NCBI RefSeq assembly: GCF_032248695.1
Contig: NZ_JAVHXC010000003.1
Location: forward strand, 434,001 to 498,000
Length of the DNA stretch: 64,000 bases
From: Dietzia sp032248695
Lineage (GTDB): Bacteria > Actinomycetota > Actinomycetes > Mycobacteriales > Mycobacteriaceae
Direction of reading: 5' to 3'
Made by a program: the position numbers and the translations under genes. The notes below the pieces were generated by a model, which was not told where the DNA came from, searched no databases, and worked only from the letters and a program-made list of their open reading frames with translations. Shown in pieces: positions 51,502 to 59,343 of this stretch (position 1 is the stretch's first letter; each line of letters opens with the position of its first letter).

Positions 51502-52056
51502 CTACCTCTCGCGGGACCGTCCCAGCAGGGCCCGACCCTCGCCGTCGTCGGTCATCGCGCGCGCGGTGCGCAGCACCACCCGCCACCCGCGGTCGGGCGC
51601 CTCCACCGACCCGCGTCGCTCGAGTTCCCACCGGCTGGCCGTCACGCGCACCACGGTGTACCGCCCGGGCTTGGAGGAACGCACCACGAGCTGGGTGTAG
51701 CCGGTGGCGACGGCGCGGTCGCCGTCGAGCAGGACGACCGGAAGGCTCGGGACGTGCCCGCAGCCGTGCGCGATGAGCCCCTGGTGCGCGTCACCGGTCA
51801 CCATCTCCACCAGGCCGTCGTGGCCCTCCAGGCGGCCGGTGTCCACGTCGTAGACGCCGTCCGAGGTCCACAGCTCGGCCACGCCCTCGGCGTCGCCGGA
51901 GTCCACGCGCGGGGAGTAGGCGGCGAGGATGCGCAGGATCGCCAGTTCGTCCTCGGCGGCGGCGAGGCGGTCGTGGGTGGTGGTGAGGCGCGCCTCGAGT
52001 GAGGCGAGGCGGGCGTCGAGGGAGTCGAGGCTCAGGGCCTCGGAGGAGGAAGTCAT
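51502..52056 (-). CDS. SnoaL-like/NTF2-fold protein
   Basis: A 184-residue protein. An N-terminal coiled-coil (SLDSLDARLASLEARLTTTH) leads into an NTF2-like domain with ILRILAAYSPRVDSGDAEGV and AELWTSDGVYDVDTGRLEG, then GCGHVPSLPVVLLDGDRAVATG. SnoaL-like proteins are often small dehydratases or isomerases acting on polyketides or steroids. Divergence from the steroid-dehydrogenase-like gene by 53 bases suggests joint function. The start ATG 52056 is preferred to GTG 52065. Confidence 0.8.
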   Translation of the reverse strand: MTSSSEALSLDSLDARLASLEARLTTTHDRLAAAEDELAILRILAAYSPRVDSGDAEGVAELWTSDGVYDVDTGRLEGHDGLVEMVTGDAHQGLIAHGCGHVPSLPVVLLDGDRAVATGYTQLVVRSSKPGRYTVVRVTASRWELERRGSVEAPDRGWRVVLRTARAMTDDGEGRALLGRSRER

Positions 52057-52109
52057 GGCCTCCACATTAATGCGCCGACTCAGAGGGTGAACACGTTATA
52101 GTTCCGGGT

Positions 52110-53609
52110 ATGGCGGACACTACATCGGACACCGGTCCATCGGTCTTCACGGCGGACGTCGTGGTCGTGGGAATGGGCATCGCCGGGGCGTGCGCGGCCA
52201 TCGAGGCCGCCGAGGCCGGGGCCACGGTCATCGCCCTCGAGGGCGCGTCCGGGCCCGGCGGGTCCTCCGCGCAGTCGGGCGGCGAGGTCTACCTGGGCGG
52301 CGGCACCGCCACCCAGGCCGCGCTCGGCATCACCGACACGGTCGAGGACATGCGCGCGTTCCTCACCGCCGCACTCGGACCGAACGCCGACCAGGCCAAG
52401 ATCGACGCCTACTGCGCCGGTGCGGTCGAACACCACGACTGGCTGGTCGACCACGGCGCGGTGTTCAACCACAAGCTGTGGGACACACCCACCTGGATGC
52501 CGGGCGACGACTCGGGCCTCATGTGGATGGGGGAGCGGGCCGAGCCGTACGCGTCGCTGGCCAGGCCGGCCGCGCGCGGACACCGCCCGCCCGCCCCGAA
52601 CTTCGCCGGCAACGTCCTCATGGACGCGCTCGTCGCCACCGCCGAGAAGGCGGGCGTCGACCTGCACTGTGACGTCAAGGCGCGTTCGCTGATCGTCGAG
52701 GACGGCCGCGTGGTGGGCGTGCGCGCCACGCAGTTCGGCGCCGAGCGCGAGTACCGCGCCACCGGCGGCGTCGTGCTCGCCACGGGCGGGTTCGTGGACA
52801 ACGACCGCATGCTCGAGCAGTGGGCCCCCCAGCAGCTGGGCAAGGACAAGGTCTCCGACGGCCGCGACGACGGCTCGGGTATCGAGATGGGCATGGAGGT
52901 CGGCGCCGCCGTGCGCCGCATGCACCAGACCGAGACCGCGATGCTCATCATCCCGCGCCTGGTCGTGGGTTCGATGCTCGTCGACGGCGACGGCCAGCGC
53001 TTCATCAACGAGGAGGTCTACCCGGGCCTGTACTGCCACGCCGCCGTGCACCACCGCCGCCCGCCGGTGTGGGTGATCGTCGACGAGAAGGGCATCGAGG
53101 ACGTCCCGGAGTCCGAGCTGTGGGGCATGCAGCCCATGCACGCGGCCGAGACCATCGAGGAGCTGGCTGCCGACTGCGGGCTGCCCGCCGACGCGCTGGC
53201 CGACCAGCTGCGCCGCTACAACGAGGGCGCCGCCCGCGGCGAGGACCCGCAGTTCGGCAAGAGCGCGCAGTGGGTGCGCCCGCTCGAGCCGCCGTTCGGC
53301 GCGTATCCCACGGGGGCCGGCGGCCCGGACACCTTCAACGGCCTGCCCCTCAAGGCCCAGGGTTTCACGCTGGGCGGCCTGCACACCGACCTCGACTCCC
53401 GGGTGCTCAGCCGCTCTGGCGAGCCCGTTCCCGGCCTGTTCGCCGCGGGCCGCTGCACGCACGGTCTCCACGGTGACGGCTACATCTCCGGCACCTCCCT
53501 GGGCGACGGGTCGTTCTTCGGCCGTCGCGCGGGCCGGGGCGCGGCGGCGGCGCCCGGTACGGCCGGGGCGTCGGTCGGCGCGGACGCCGTCGATCCGGTG
53601 CAGGCGTGA
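52110..53609 (+). CDS. FAD-dependent dehydrogenase (3-ketosteroid dehydrogenase/fumarate reductase family)
   Basis: A 499-residue flavoprotein. The FAD-binding fold is VVVVGMGIAGACAAIEAAEAG, followed by GPGGSSAQSGGEVYLGGGTA. A second motif, GVVLATGGFVDN, and C-terminal GLFAAGRCTHGLHGDGYISG with SLGDGSFFGRRAG close the FAD domain. This layout is shared by KstD-type 3-ketosteroid dehydrogenases and fumarate reductase flavoproteins. The substrate is probably steroid-like, given the CoA thioesterase and SDR neighbours, but is not shown. Its stop overlaps the next start (GTGA). Confidence 0.85.
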   Translation: MADTTSDTGPSVFTADVVVVGMGIAGACAAIEAAEAGATVIALEGASGPGGSSAQSGGEVYLGGGTATQAALGITDTVEDMRAFLTAALGPNADQAKIDAYCAGAVEHHDWLVDHGAVFNHKLWDTPTWMPGDDSGLMWMGERAEPYASLARPAARGHRPPAPNFAGNVLMDALVATAEKAGVDLHCDVKARSLIVEDGRVVGVRATQFGAEREYRATGGVVLATGGFVDNDRMLEQWAPQQLGKDKVSDGRDDGSGIEMGMEVGAAVRRMHQTETAMLIIPRLVVGSMLVDGDGQRFINEEVYPGLYCHAAVHHRRPPVWVIVDEKGIEDVPESELWGMQPMHAAETIEELAADCGLPADALADQLRRYNEGAARGEDPQFGKSAQWVRPLEPPFGAYPTGAGGPDTFNGLPLKAQGFTLGGLHTDLDSRVLSRSGEPVPGLFAAGRCTHGLHGDGYISGTSLGDGSFFGRRAGRGAAAAPGTAGASVGADAVDPVQA

Positions 53610-54322
53610 GCGGGCAGGTCGCCGTCGTGCGGCGGGAGCGACCGGACATCGACCTGGGTCCGTTGGACCCCGCGCGTGACGGTGGCCGCCCGGTCGACCG
53701 GATGGACGACGACGACGACGAGGGCCTCTACGCCCTGGTCGAGCAGGTGCGCCGGATCCGCGCACTGACCACCGGCGGGATCTTCGACACCGACCTGGGC
53801 CCGCTCACCGCCCGGCTCCGCGAGGTGGCCGACGAGCTCGAGGCCGCGTCGGCGAGCCCCCAGCACCGGCAGGAGGTCAGCTGGAGGGCGCGCCGCTACG
53901 TCCCCAACTGCCCGATCATCGGCCGGTCCAACGTGCTCGCGCCGCCGGCGGAGTTCGAGCTGCTCGAGGACGGCACCGTCCGGTCCGAGATCACCTTCGG
54001 GCTCGAGTACCAGGGCCCTCCGGGCTGCGTGCACGGCGGGATCGTGGCCCTGCTGTTCGACGCGGTGCTGGGCCGGGCCAATCACCACGCCGGGACCACG
54101 GGGATGACGCTGTACCTCGACCTGGACTACCGGAGCCCCACGCCGATCCTCGAGCCGATCGTGGTCACCGGCCGCCAGGTCCGCGTCGATGGCCGCAAGG
54201 TGTGGGCCCAGGGCGCCATCCACCACGGCGAGCGCCTGTGCGCCACCGCGGAGGGCCTGTTCGTCATGCCCGATCAGTGGGTGGCCGAGTACCAGCAGCA
54301 CCGGGACGAGGACGGGACGTAG
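53606..54322 (+). CDS. PaaI-family hotdog thioesterase, paralogue 1
   Basis: A 238-residue protein. An N-terminal helical region (LVEQVRRIRALTTGGIFDTD, LREVADELEAAS) precedes a hotdog domain with PCVHGG-type helix motif GPPGCVHGGIVALLFDAVLG and VDGRKVWAQGAIHHGERLCA. The His-Gly-Gly and Asp in that motif are the catalytic region of PaaI-like acyl-CoA thioesterases. GTG 53606 overlaps the upstream flavoprotein stop. Two close relatives follow at 54379 and 55972. Confidence 0.87.
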   Translation: MSGQVAVVRRERPDIDLGPLDPARDGGRPVDRMDDDDDEGLYALVEQVRRIRALTTGGIFDTDLGPLTARLREVADELEAASASPQHRQEVSWRARRYVPNCPIIGRSNVLAPPAEFELLEDGTVRSEITFGLEYQGPPGCVHGGIVALLFDAVLGRANHHAGTTGMTLYLDLDYRSPTPILEPIVVTGRQVRVDGRKVWAQGAIHHGERLCATAEGLFVMPDQWVAEYQQHRDEDGT

Positions 54323-54378
54323 CCCGCCGGGCCGGGCCGCGGGGGGTGGTGCCCGACCGCGGGGTAACGTCACACGAC

Positions 54379-55041
54379 GTGACCGAACAGCCAGATTCCG
54401 GGGCCCCCGCCTCGGCCAGGACCTTCCTCGATCAGCCCGATCACGCCTCCGGTGCCACCGAGCTCGCCCGGCAGCTGAGGCGTATCCGCGGCCTCGTCTC
54501 CGGCGCGGGTTTCGAGGACCTGTCCGCGGAGATCGAGCTGGCCCGCGAGCTGGCCGACCGCATCGAGGCCGCCGCGACCCCGCAGCCGCCGGCCGAGTAC
54601 GAGTCGTGGGGCGTGCCCGAGCACATCGCCGCCAACCCCGTCATCGGCTCGCGTAACCCGGCGTCGCCGCCCCTCGAGGCCGTCGTCCTCCCCGACGGCA
54701 CCGTGCGCGCCGACCTCACGCTGGGTGTGGAGTTCCAGGGCCCGCCCGGATGCGTGCACGGGGGCGTGGTGGCGATGCTGTTCGACGAGATGCTCGGCCT
54801 GGCCAACGCCGCGGCGGAGCACATCGGTATGACCGTGGACCTGCGGGTCACCTACTCCGCCCCCACGCCGCTGGACACGCCGCTGCGGTTCGAGGCGCGC
54901 CAGGTCCGGGTGGACGGGCGCAAGCTCTGGTGTACGGGGACGCTGCACGCCGGCGACACGCTGTGCGCGTCGGTGGAGGGCATGTTCGTCACCCCGCGGT
55001 GGATGCTCGAGGGGGACCAGAGCAAGCCGATCGAGGGCTGA
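54379..55041 (+). CDS. PaaI-family hotdog thioesterase, paralogue 2
   Basis: A 220-residue paralogue. GTG 54379 starts VTEQPDSGAP. The helical leader ELARQLRRIRGLVSGAGFED corresponds to that of the first copy, and the hotdog motif is GPPGCVHGGVVAMLFDEMLG, with VDGRKLWCTGTLHAGDTLCA. The shared order of leader and core shows gene duplication. It hydrolyses an acyl-CoA or acyl-carrier intermediate by family analogy. Confidence 0.87.
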   Translation: MTEQPDSGAPASARTFLDQPDHASGATELARQLRRIRGLVSGAGFEDLSAEIELARELADRIEAAATPQPPAEYESWGVPEHIAANPVIGSRNPASPPLEAVVLPDGTVRADLTLGVEFQGPPGCVHGGVVAMLFDEMLGLANAAAEHIGMTVDLRVTYSAPTPLDTPLRFEARQVRVDGRKLWCTGTLHAGDTLCASVEGMFVTPRWMLEGDQSKPIEG

Positions 55042-55086
55042 GGCCCTCCGGGTCGGCCCTCCGGATCTTTCCTCCGGATCCGCGCA

Positions 55087-55133
55087 CCCCGGGGCGGCCG
55101 GTGCGGATGTGGCCCGCACGGCCGGCCCCGGGG
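55087..55133. terminator. GC-rich hairpin between convergent genes
   Basis: Arms 55087-55106 and 55114-55133 are complementary at 17 of 20 positions around a 7-base loop, located between the convergent thioesterase and SDR stops. Likely bidirectional terminator. Confidence 0.5.
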
Positions 55134-55141
55134 CGGACGTG

Positions 55142-55960
55142 TCAGTTCCCGCGCAGCGCCTTCATGCGCTTGTGCGAGCCGGCGACGATCCGGCCGCGGT
55201 TGGTGCCGGAGGAGAACTCGACACCCTTGACGTTGTTCTCGCCGCCGCAGACGTGGATGGGGCCGTTGCCGATGGACGCGAGGACCTCCTCGGCGACCTC
55301 CTCGGGCTCGCTGACGGTGAAGCCGGGCAGATCCATGTCCAGGCCCGCGCGGACCATGGCCGGGGTGCGGACCACGCCGAGGATGACCTCGACGACGTCC
55401 ACGCCGTGCTCGCGCATCTCGAGCCACAGTCCCTCGACGAACACGCGGCTGAACGCCTTGGCGGCCGAGTAGACGCTCATGTCGGCGTGGCCGAGGTAGC
55501 CGGCCATCGAGCCCATGACGACGATCCCGCCGCGACCGCGGGCCTTGAGGCCCGGGCCGAACTGCCGGATGATCTGCATCGGCGAGGTGATGTTGAGGTC
55601 GATGACCTTCTGGACCTTGTCCATGTCCGACTCGACGAACTCGGCGCCGTAGGTGTTGGCGCCGGCGTTGAGCACGATCAGGCCGAGGTCGAGGCCCTCG
55701 CAGGCCGCGGCGATCCCCTCGGTGGCGCCGGGCTCGGTGAGGTCGACCGAGACGGTCTTGCACTCGACGCCCTTGGCGCGGACGGCCTCGGCGGTCTCCT
55801 CCAGGGGGCCGGGCTTGCGCGCGACGAGGACGGTGGACACCCCCTGGTCGGCGAGGCGGAAGGCGATCTCGGCGCCCACGCCCTCGCTTCCGCCCACGAC
55901 GAGCGCCCAGGGGCCATAGGTTGCGGGATCGAACGGCTTCGGATTGACAGGTGTCGACAT
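55142..55960 (-). CDS. SDR-family oxidoreductase
   Basis: A 272-residue short-chain dehydrogenase/reductase. The dinucleotide-binding motif is VVGGSEGVGAEIAFRLAD, the NAG motif is VLNAGANTYG, and the active site has GSMAGYLGHADMSVYSAAKA with Ser, Tyr and Lys (YSAAK). The C-terminal part VRTPAMVRAGLDMDLPGF resembles steroid or hydroxyacyl dehydrogenases. ATG 55960 lies 11 bases from the divergent thioesterase start, so the two promoters must sit inside each other's genes. Confidence 0.88.
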   Translation of the reverse strand: MSTPVNPKPFDPATYGPWALVVGGSEGVGAEIAFRLADQGVSTVLVARKPGPLEETAEAVRAKGVECKTVSVDLTEPGATEGIAAACEGLDLGLIVLNAGANTYGAEFVESDMDKVQKVIDLNITSPMQIIRQFGPGLKARGRGGIVVMGSMAGYLGHADMSVYSAAKAFSRVFVEGLWLEMREHGVDVVEVILGVVRTPAMVRAGLDMDLPGFTVSEPEEVAEEVLASIGNGPIHVCGGENNVKGVEFSSGTNRGRIVAGSHKRMKALRGN

Positions 55961-55971
55961 ACCCTAAGAGT

Positions 55972-56730
55972 ATGACTAAACAGAGCAATAGTCCCGGATT
56001 CGGCGGCGTGCCCCTGCCGAAGATGGGTCCGAATGAGGATTTCTCCCTCGAGGCGGCGCGGAAGCGGCTGGGGGAGACCTTCGAACCGGTCCCCACCCCG
56101 GAGTTGGCCCCGGCGGATCCCGACCTCGATCGAGCGGTGGCCGAGCTGCGGCGGCTGCGCGAGGCCACGGCGGCGTTGGCGCACTCGGATGTCGAGCTGG
56201 GGGACATCGCGGACCGCCTGGCCGAGGTCGCCGACCTGCTCGAGCCGCGTGTCCCGTCGCCGTCCGTGCGGCTGGAGAACATGTGGACGGGCGCCGGTAC
56301 CCGCCGGTCGAACCCGGTCGCCGGGCCGGAGAACCCGCTCGCCCCGCCGGTGCAGTTCTACGGCTGCGACGACGGCTCGGTGCGCGCGGAGGTCACGCTG
56401 GGGCCGGTCTATCAGGGCCCTCCCGGGTGTGTCCACGGGGGGATCAGCGCCCTGATCATCGACCACATGATGGGTTTCGCCAACCACTGGGGCGGTCGCT
56501 TCGGGATGACCGCGCACTACGAGATCGACTACCGGTCACCCACCCCGCTGCTCCAGCCGCTGACGTTCCGCGCCTGGGTCCAGGAGAGCGAGGGCCGCAA
56601 GACGTGGACCCACGCGACCATTCACGCCGGGGACCGCCTGTGCGTCGAGGCGCGGGGACTGTTCCTCGAGGCGAGCGTCCCGGTGCCCGGTCAGCCGGGG
56701 ACGGAGTCGATGCTCGGCGACGGCGGATAG
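55972..56730 (+). CDS. PaaI-family hotdog thioesterase, paralogue 3
   Basis: A 252-residue paralogue of the two upstream thioesterases. The leader is VAELRRLREATAALAHSDVE and the hotdog motif GPPGCVHGGISALIIDHMMG, followed by FRAWVQESEGRKTWTHATIH. ATG 55972 is the annotated start; the first seven codons (act aaa cag agc aat agt) are AT-rich and unlike the rest, so an ATG at 56023 could be the real start, with promoter sequence in between. Acyl-CoA hydrolysis is by family analogy. Confidence 0.82.
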   Translation: MTKQSNSPGFGGVPLPKMGPNEDFSLEAARKRLGETFEPVPTPELAPADPDLDRAVAELRRLREATAALAHSDVELGDIADRLAEVADLLEPRVPSPSVRLENMWTGAGTRRSNPVAGPENPLAPPVQFYGCDDGSVRAEVTLGPVYQGPPGCVHGGISALIIDHMMGFANHWGGRFGMTAHYEIDYRSPTPLLQPLTFRAWVQESEGRKTWTHATIHAGDRLCVEARGLFLEASVPVPGQPGTESMLGDGG

Positions 56731-56749
56731 GTCTGTGCACGGCCCGGGC

Positions 56750-56824
56750 CGTCCGCACGAGCCCGGGCCTCCGCACGAGCCCGGCCCGGCCGCACGGCCC
56801 GGCCCGGCCGCACGGCCCGGCCGG
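56750..56824. repeat. GC-rich imperfect direct repeats
   Basis: Near-identical units beginning CCGCACG and continuing AGCCCGG or GCCCGG follow one another about four times at 56753-56824, between the convergent thioesterase and TetR stops. The stretch is very G+C rich; no coding support. Confidence 0.7.
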
Positions 56825-56864
56825 ACCCGGGTGGTGCCTGCGCGGCACCGCCCGGGCCGGGGGC

Positions 56865-57509
56865 TCAGCCGGGTAGGTCGACCTGGACGACCTTCTGCAG
56901 GTAGGGGGCGATCACCTCGGTGAGCCCGGAGGCCAGCTCGTCCGGGTCCTCGGGCGGCAGCGAGATGAAGCTGATGCCGATGCGGGCGATGATCGAGGCG
57001 GCGAGCCGTGCCTGGGCCTCGTCGATGTGCATCCAGCTCTCGGACAGCGCCGGGGTGAGCACCTCGGTGGCGCGTTCGATGAGCGGCCCGGCCTCCGTGG
57101 TGATGAGCCGGAGCAGTTCGGGCTTGATGTCGCCGGTGAGCAGGGCCCGGATGAGAGGGTCGCGCTGGCTCGAGAGCAGGAAGCCGTTGATGCCCTCGCG
57201 CAGGGCGGTCTCGATCTCGCCGGGGTAGCGGATGATCGAGTCGCGGATCTCGCCGGCGAACGTCTCGGACAGCTGCAACGCGTACGCCTGTGCCAGGCCC
57301 TGGCGGTTGCCGAATGTGCTGTAGAGCGTCTGGCGGCTGAGGCCGGCGGCCTTGGCGACGTCGGACATGGTGACCGCGGACCAGTCGCGCGAGCCGAGGA
57401 GCTCGTGCATGGCCTCGAACACGGTGGCGCGGAGCGGTCGGCGCTCCCCGCGGGTGTCCGCGGGGGAGCGCCGGTCACTGGTCTGGCGGTGACGGGGCAT
57501 GGTGTCCAT
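56865..57509 (-). CDS. alkX: TetR-family regulator of the alkane hydroxylase gene (AlkX-like)
   Basis: A 214-residue TetR repressor. The HTH domain reads RATVFEAMHELLGSRDWSAV, then TMSDVAKAAGLSRQTLYSTFGN. The C-terminal ligand-binding part (about residues 70-214) is helical. Position 59 bases downstream of the alkB-rubredoxin stop, on the same strand, matches AlkX of Dietzia and Gordonia, which represses alkW1 and is released by fatty acids. ATG 57509 is chosen (MDTMPRHRQ); ATG 57500 is an alternative. Confidence 0.87.
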   Translation of the reverse strand: MDTMPRHRQTSDRRSPADTRGERRPLRATVFEAMHELLGSRDWSAVTMSDVAKAAGLSRQTLYSTFGNRQGLAQAYALQLSETFAGEIRDSIIRYPGEIETALREGINGFLLSSQRDPLIRALLTGDIKPELLRLITTEAGPLIERATEVLTPALSESWMHIDEAQARLAASIIARIGISFISLPPEDPDELASGLTEVIAPYLQKVVQVDLPG

Positions 57510-57568
57510 TGTGTCTGATCCCCCTCGCCGGGTGGGCGAGGGGCGGGTGGGCCGCCCCGCACCCGGGG

Positions 57569-59080
57569 TCACTTCACGGGCAGGAAGTCCACCTTGTCAC
57601 GCACGCCGCAGTCGGAGCACTGCCAGGTGGCGGGGATGGCCGACCACGGGGTGCCGGGCGGGAACCCCTCCCGGGGCAGGCCCGCGGCCTCGGAGTAGTG
57701 ATTGCCGCAGTTGGGGCACACGTACTCACCGGTGGGCGAGGTCTGGTCGGTGGCGATGTCGGTGTCCGCGACGACCTCCTCGACCACCGCGGTCGTGCCG
57801 GCCCCGTACCGGGCGAGGATCTTCTCCCGCTTGGACGGCTGGATGTTGGCGCGGGTGATGTCCCCGTCGTAGTGGGCCAGGACGCGCTTGTCCATGACCC
57901 TGCGCCACAGCGGCGGGACGTAGGCGATGACCATCATCGTGGCGTACCCGGACGGCAGCTGCGGGGCCTGCTCGAAGCTGCGGAGCATCTGGTAGCGGCG
58001 CATCGGGTTGGCGTGGTGGTCCGAGTGGCGCTGCAGGTGGTACAGGAAGATGTTGGTCACCAGGTGGTCCGAGTTCCACGAGTGCTCGGGGCGGCACCGC
58101 TGGTACCGGCCGGCGGAGGTCTTCTGGCGCAGCAGGCCGTAGTGCTCGAGGTAGTTGACCACCTCGAGCAGGGAGAACCCGAAGATCGCCTGGACTATGA
58201 GCCAGGGGGCGACCTCCCAGCCGAACACCGCGATGAGCGCGCCGAACAGCACGACGGTCATGAGCCAGGCGTTCAGGTTGTCGTTGCGCAGAGTCCAGGG
58301 GCTCTTGCCCAGCCGGGCGAGGCGCTCGGACTCCAGCGACCACGCCGAGCGGAGCGAGCCCACCACACTGCGGGGCAGGAACGCCCAGAACGACTCGCCG
58401 AAGCGCGAGCTGGCGGGGTCCTCCGGGGTGGCGACCCGCGCGTGGTGCCCGCGGTTGTGCTCGATGAAGAAGTGCCCGTAGCCGGTGGTGGCCAGCGCCA
58501 CCTTGGACAGCCACTTCTCGCTGCCGGCGATCTTGTGTCCCAGCTCGTGGGCGGTGTTGATGCCGATGCCGCCGGTGATCGCGACGGTCCAGGCGACGCC
58601 GACGGAGGCGGCGATACCCAGCCCGCCGTCGTACCCGAGCCAGGACAGGTCGTCGGCGGTCCACAGGTAGCAGGCCGCGACGAGGGAGCCGTACTGCAGC
58701 GGGATGTACAGGTAGGTGCACCAGCGGTAGAAGGGGTCCGCCTCGAGCTTGTCCATGACCTCGTCGGGCGGGTTCTCCCCGTCCTCGCCGATCGCGAGGT
58801 CGCCGAGCGGGATGGCGACGTAGACGAGGAGCGGCAGGAGGTACCACGCGACGGTGGCGGGGATCTCCCAGCCGAGGGCGTTGAAGCCGGCGACGAACGG
58901 CATGGACAGGAACAGGCCCATCGCGGGGATGACGCCGAGGAGCCAGAGGTAACGCTTGGCGTCGGTCCACGCGTAGGGCTCGACGTCGGCGTGCGCGTGG
59001 GTGTGAGGGTCATGGTGCGCGTGAGGCGCCTCGTGCTCACCGGCCCCGTCGGCGGGGCGGATGTACTCGGTGCTGGACAT
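57569..59080 (-). CDS. alkB: Alkane 1-monooxygenase fused to rubredoxin
   Basis: A 503-residue fusion that oxidises n-alkanes to 1-alkanols. Histidine boxes bind the di-iron centre: HELGHK (178-183), EHNRGHH (207-213), NYLEHYG (309-315) and LQRHSDHH (349-356), between six hydrophobic helices. The C-terminal 53 residues are a rubredoxin with Cys455, Cys458, Cys488 and Cys491 (CPNCG, CSDCG), so electrons can pass within the polypeptide. A His-rich segment (seven His between residues 16 and 30) precedes the first helix. The domain order matches AlkW1 of Dietzia. ATG 59080 follows GGAGGTCGTCAGCG. The alkX gene lies downstream. Confidence 0.95.
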   Translation of the reverse strand: MSSTEYIRPADGAGEHEAPHAHHDPHTHAHADVEPYAWTDAKRYLWLLGVIPAMGLFLSMPFVAGFNALGWEIPATVAWYLLPLLVYVAIPLGDLAIGEDGENPPDEVMDKLEADPFYRWCTYLYIPLQYGSLVAACYLWTADDLSWLGYDGGLGIAASVGVAWTVAITGGIGINTAHELGHKIAGSEKWLSKVALATTGYGHFFIEHNRGHHARVATPEDPASSRFGESFWAFLPRSVVGSLRSAWSLESERLARLGKSPWTLRNDNLNAWLMTVVLFGALIAVFGWEVAPWLIVQAIFGFSLLEVVNYLEHYGLLRQKTSAGRYQRCRPEHSWNSDHLVTNIFLYHLQRHSDHHANPMRRYQMLRSFEQAPQLPSGYATMMVIAYVPPLWRRVMDKRVLAHYDGDITRANIQPSKREKILARYGAGTTAVVEEVVADTDIATDQTSPTGEYVCPNCGNHYSEAAGLPREGFPPGTPWSAIPATWQCSDCGVRDKVDFLPVK

Positions 59081-59134
59081 CGCTGACGACCTCCGAATCA
59101 AGAGGATGTGGCATACGCCACTCTGCTGACTCTG

Positions 59135-59167
59135 ACATTAGACAAAATCCCGGCCTGTGTCTAGACA
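59135..59167 (-). promoter_or_regulatory. Promoter and candidate operator of alkB-rubredoxin gene
   Basis: On the minus strand, -35 TAGACA (59163-59158) and -10 TAATGT (59140-59135) have a 17-base spacer. The perfect palindrome TGTCTAGACA at 59158-59167 overlaps the -35, and another TGTCTA copy on the minus strand overlaps the spacer and -10. This is a plausible AlkX operator. The expected leader is about 48 bases. Confidence 0.6.
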
Positions 59168-59343
59168 TACGGCGGGAGTTTGTCCAGAGATCGAGGGGGA
59201 GGTGGTGGGGAGGGCCCCGAGGGGACGACGACGAGGACCCGCGTCCGCCGATGCGGGCCGGAATAGGCGGGGCGGCGCCCGGGTTGTACGGAACGTCGCC
59301 GGTACGCCCCTCCACCGGCGCGAGAGGAGTGGCCCGGTTGTCC

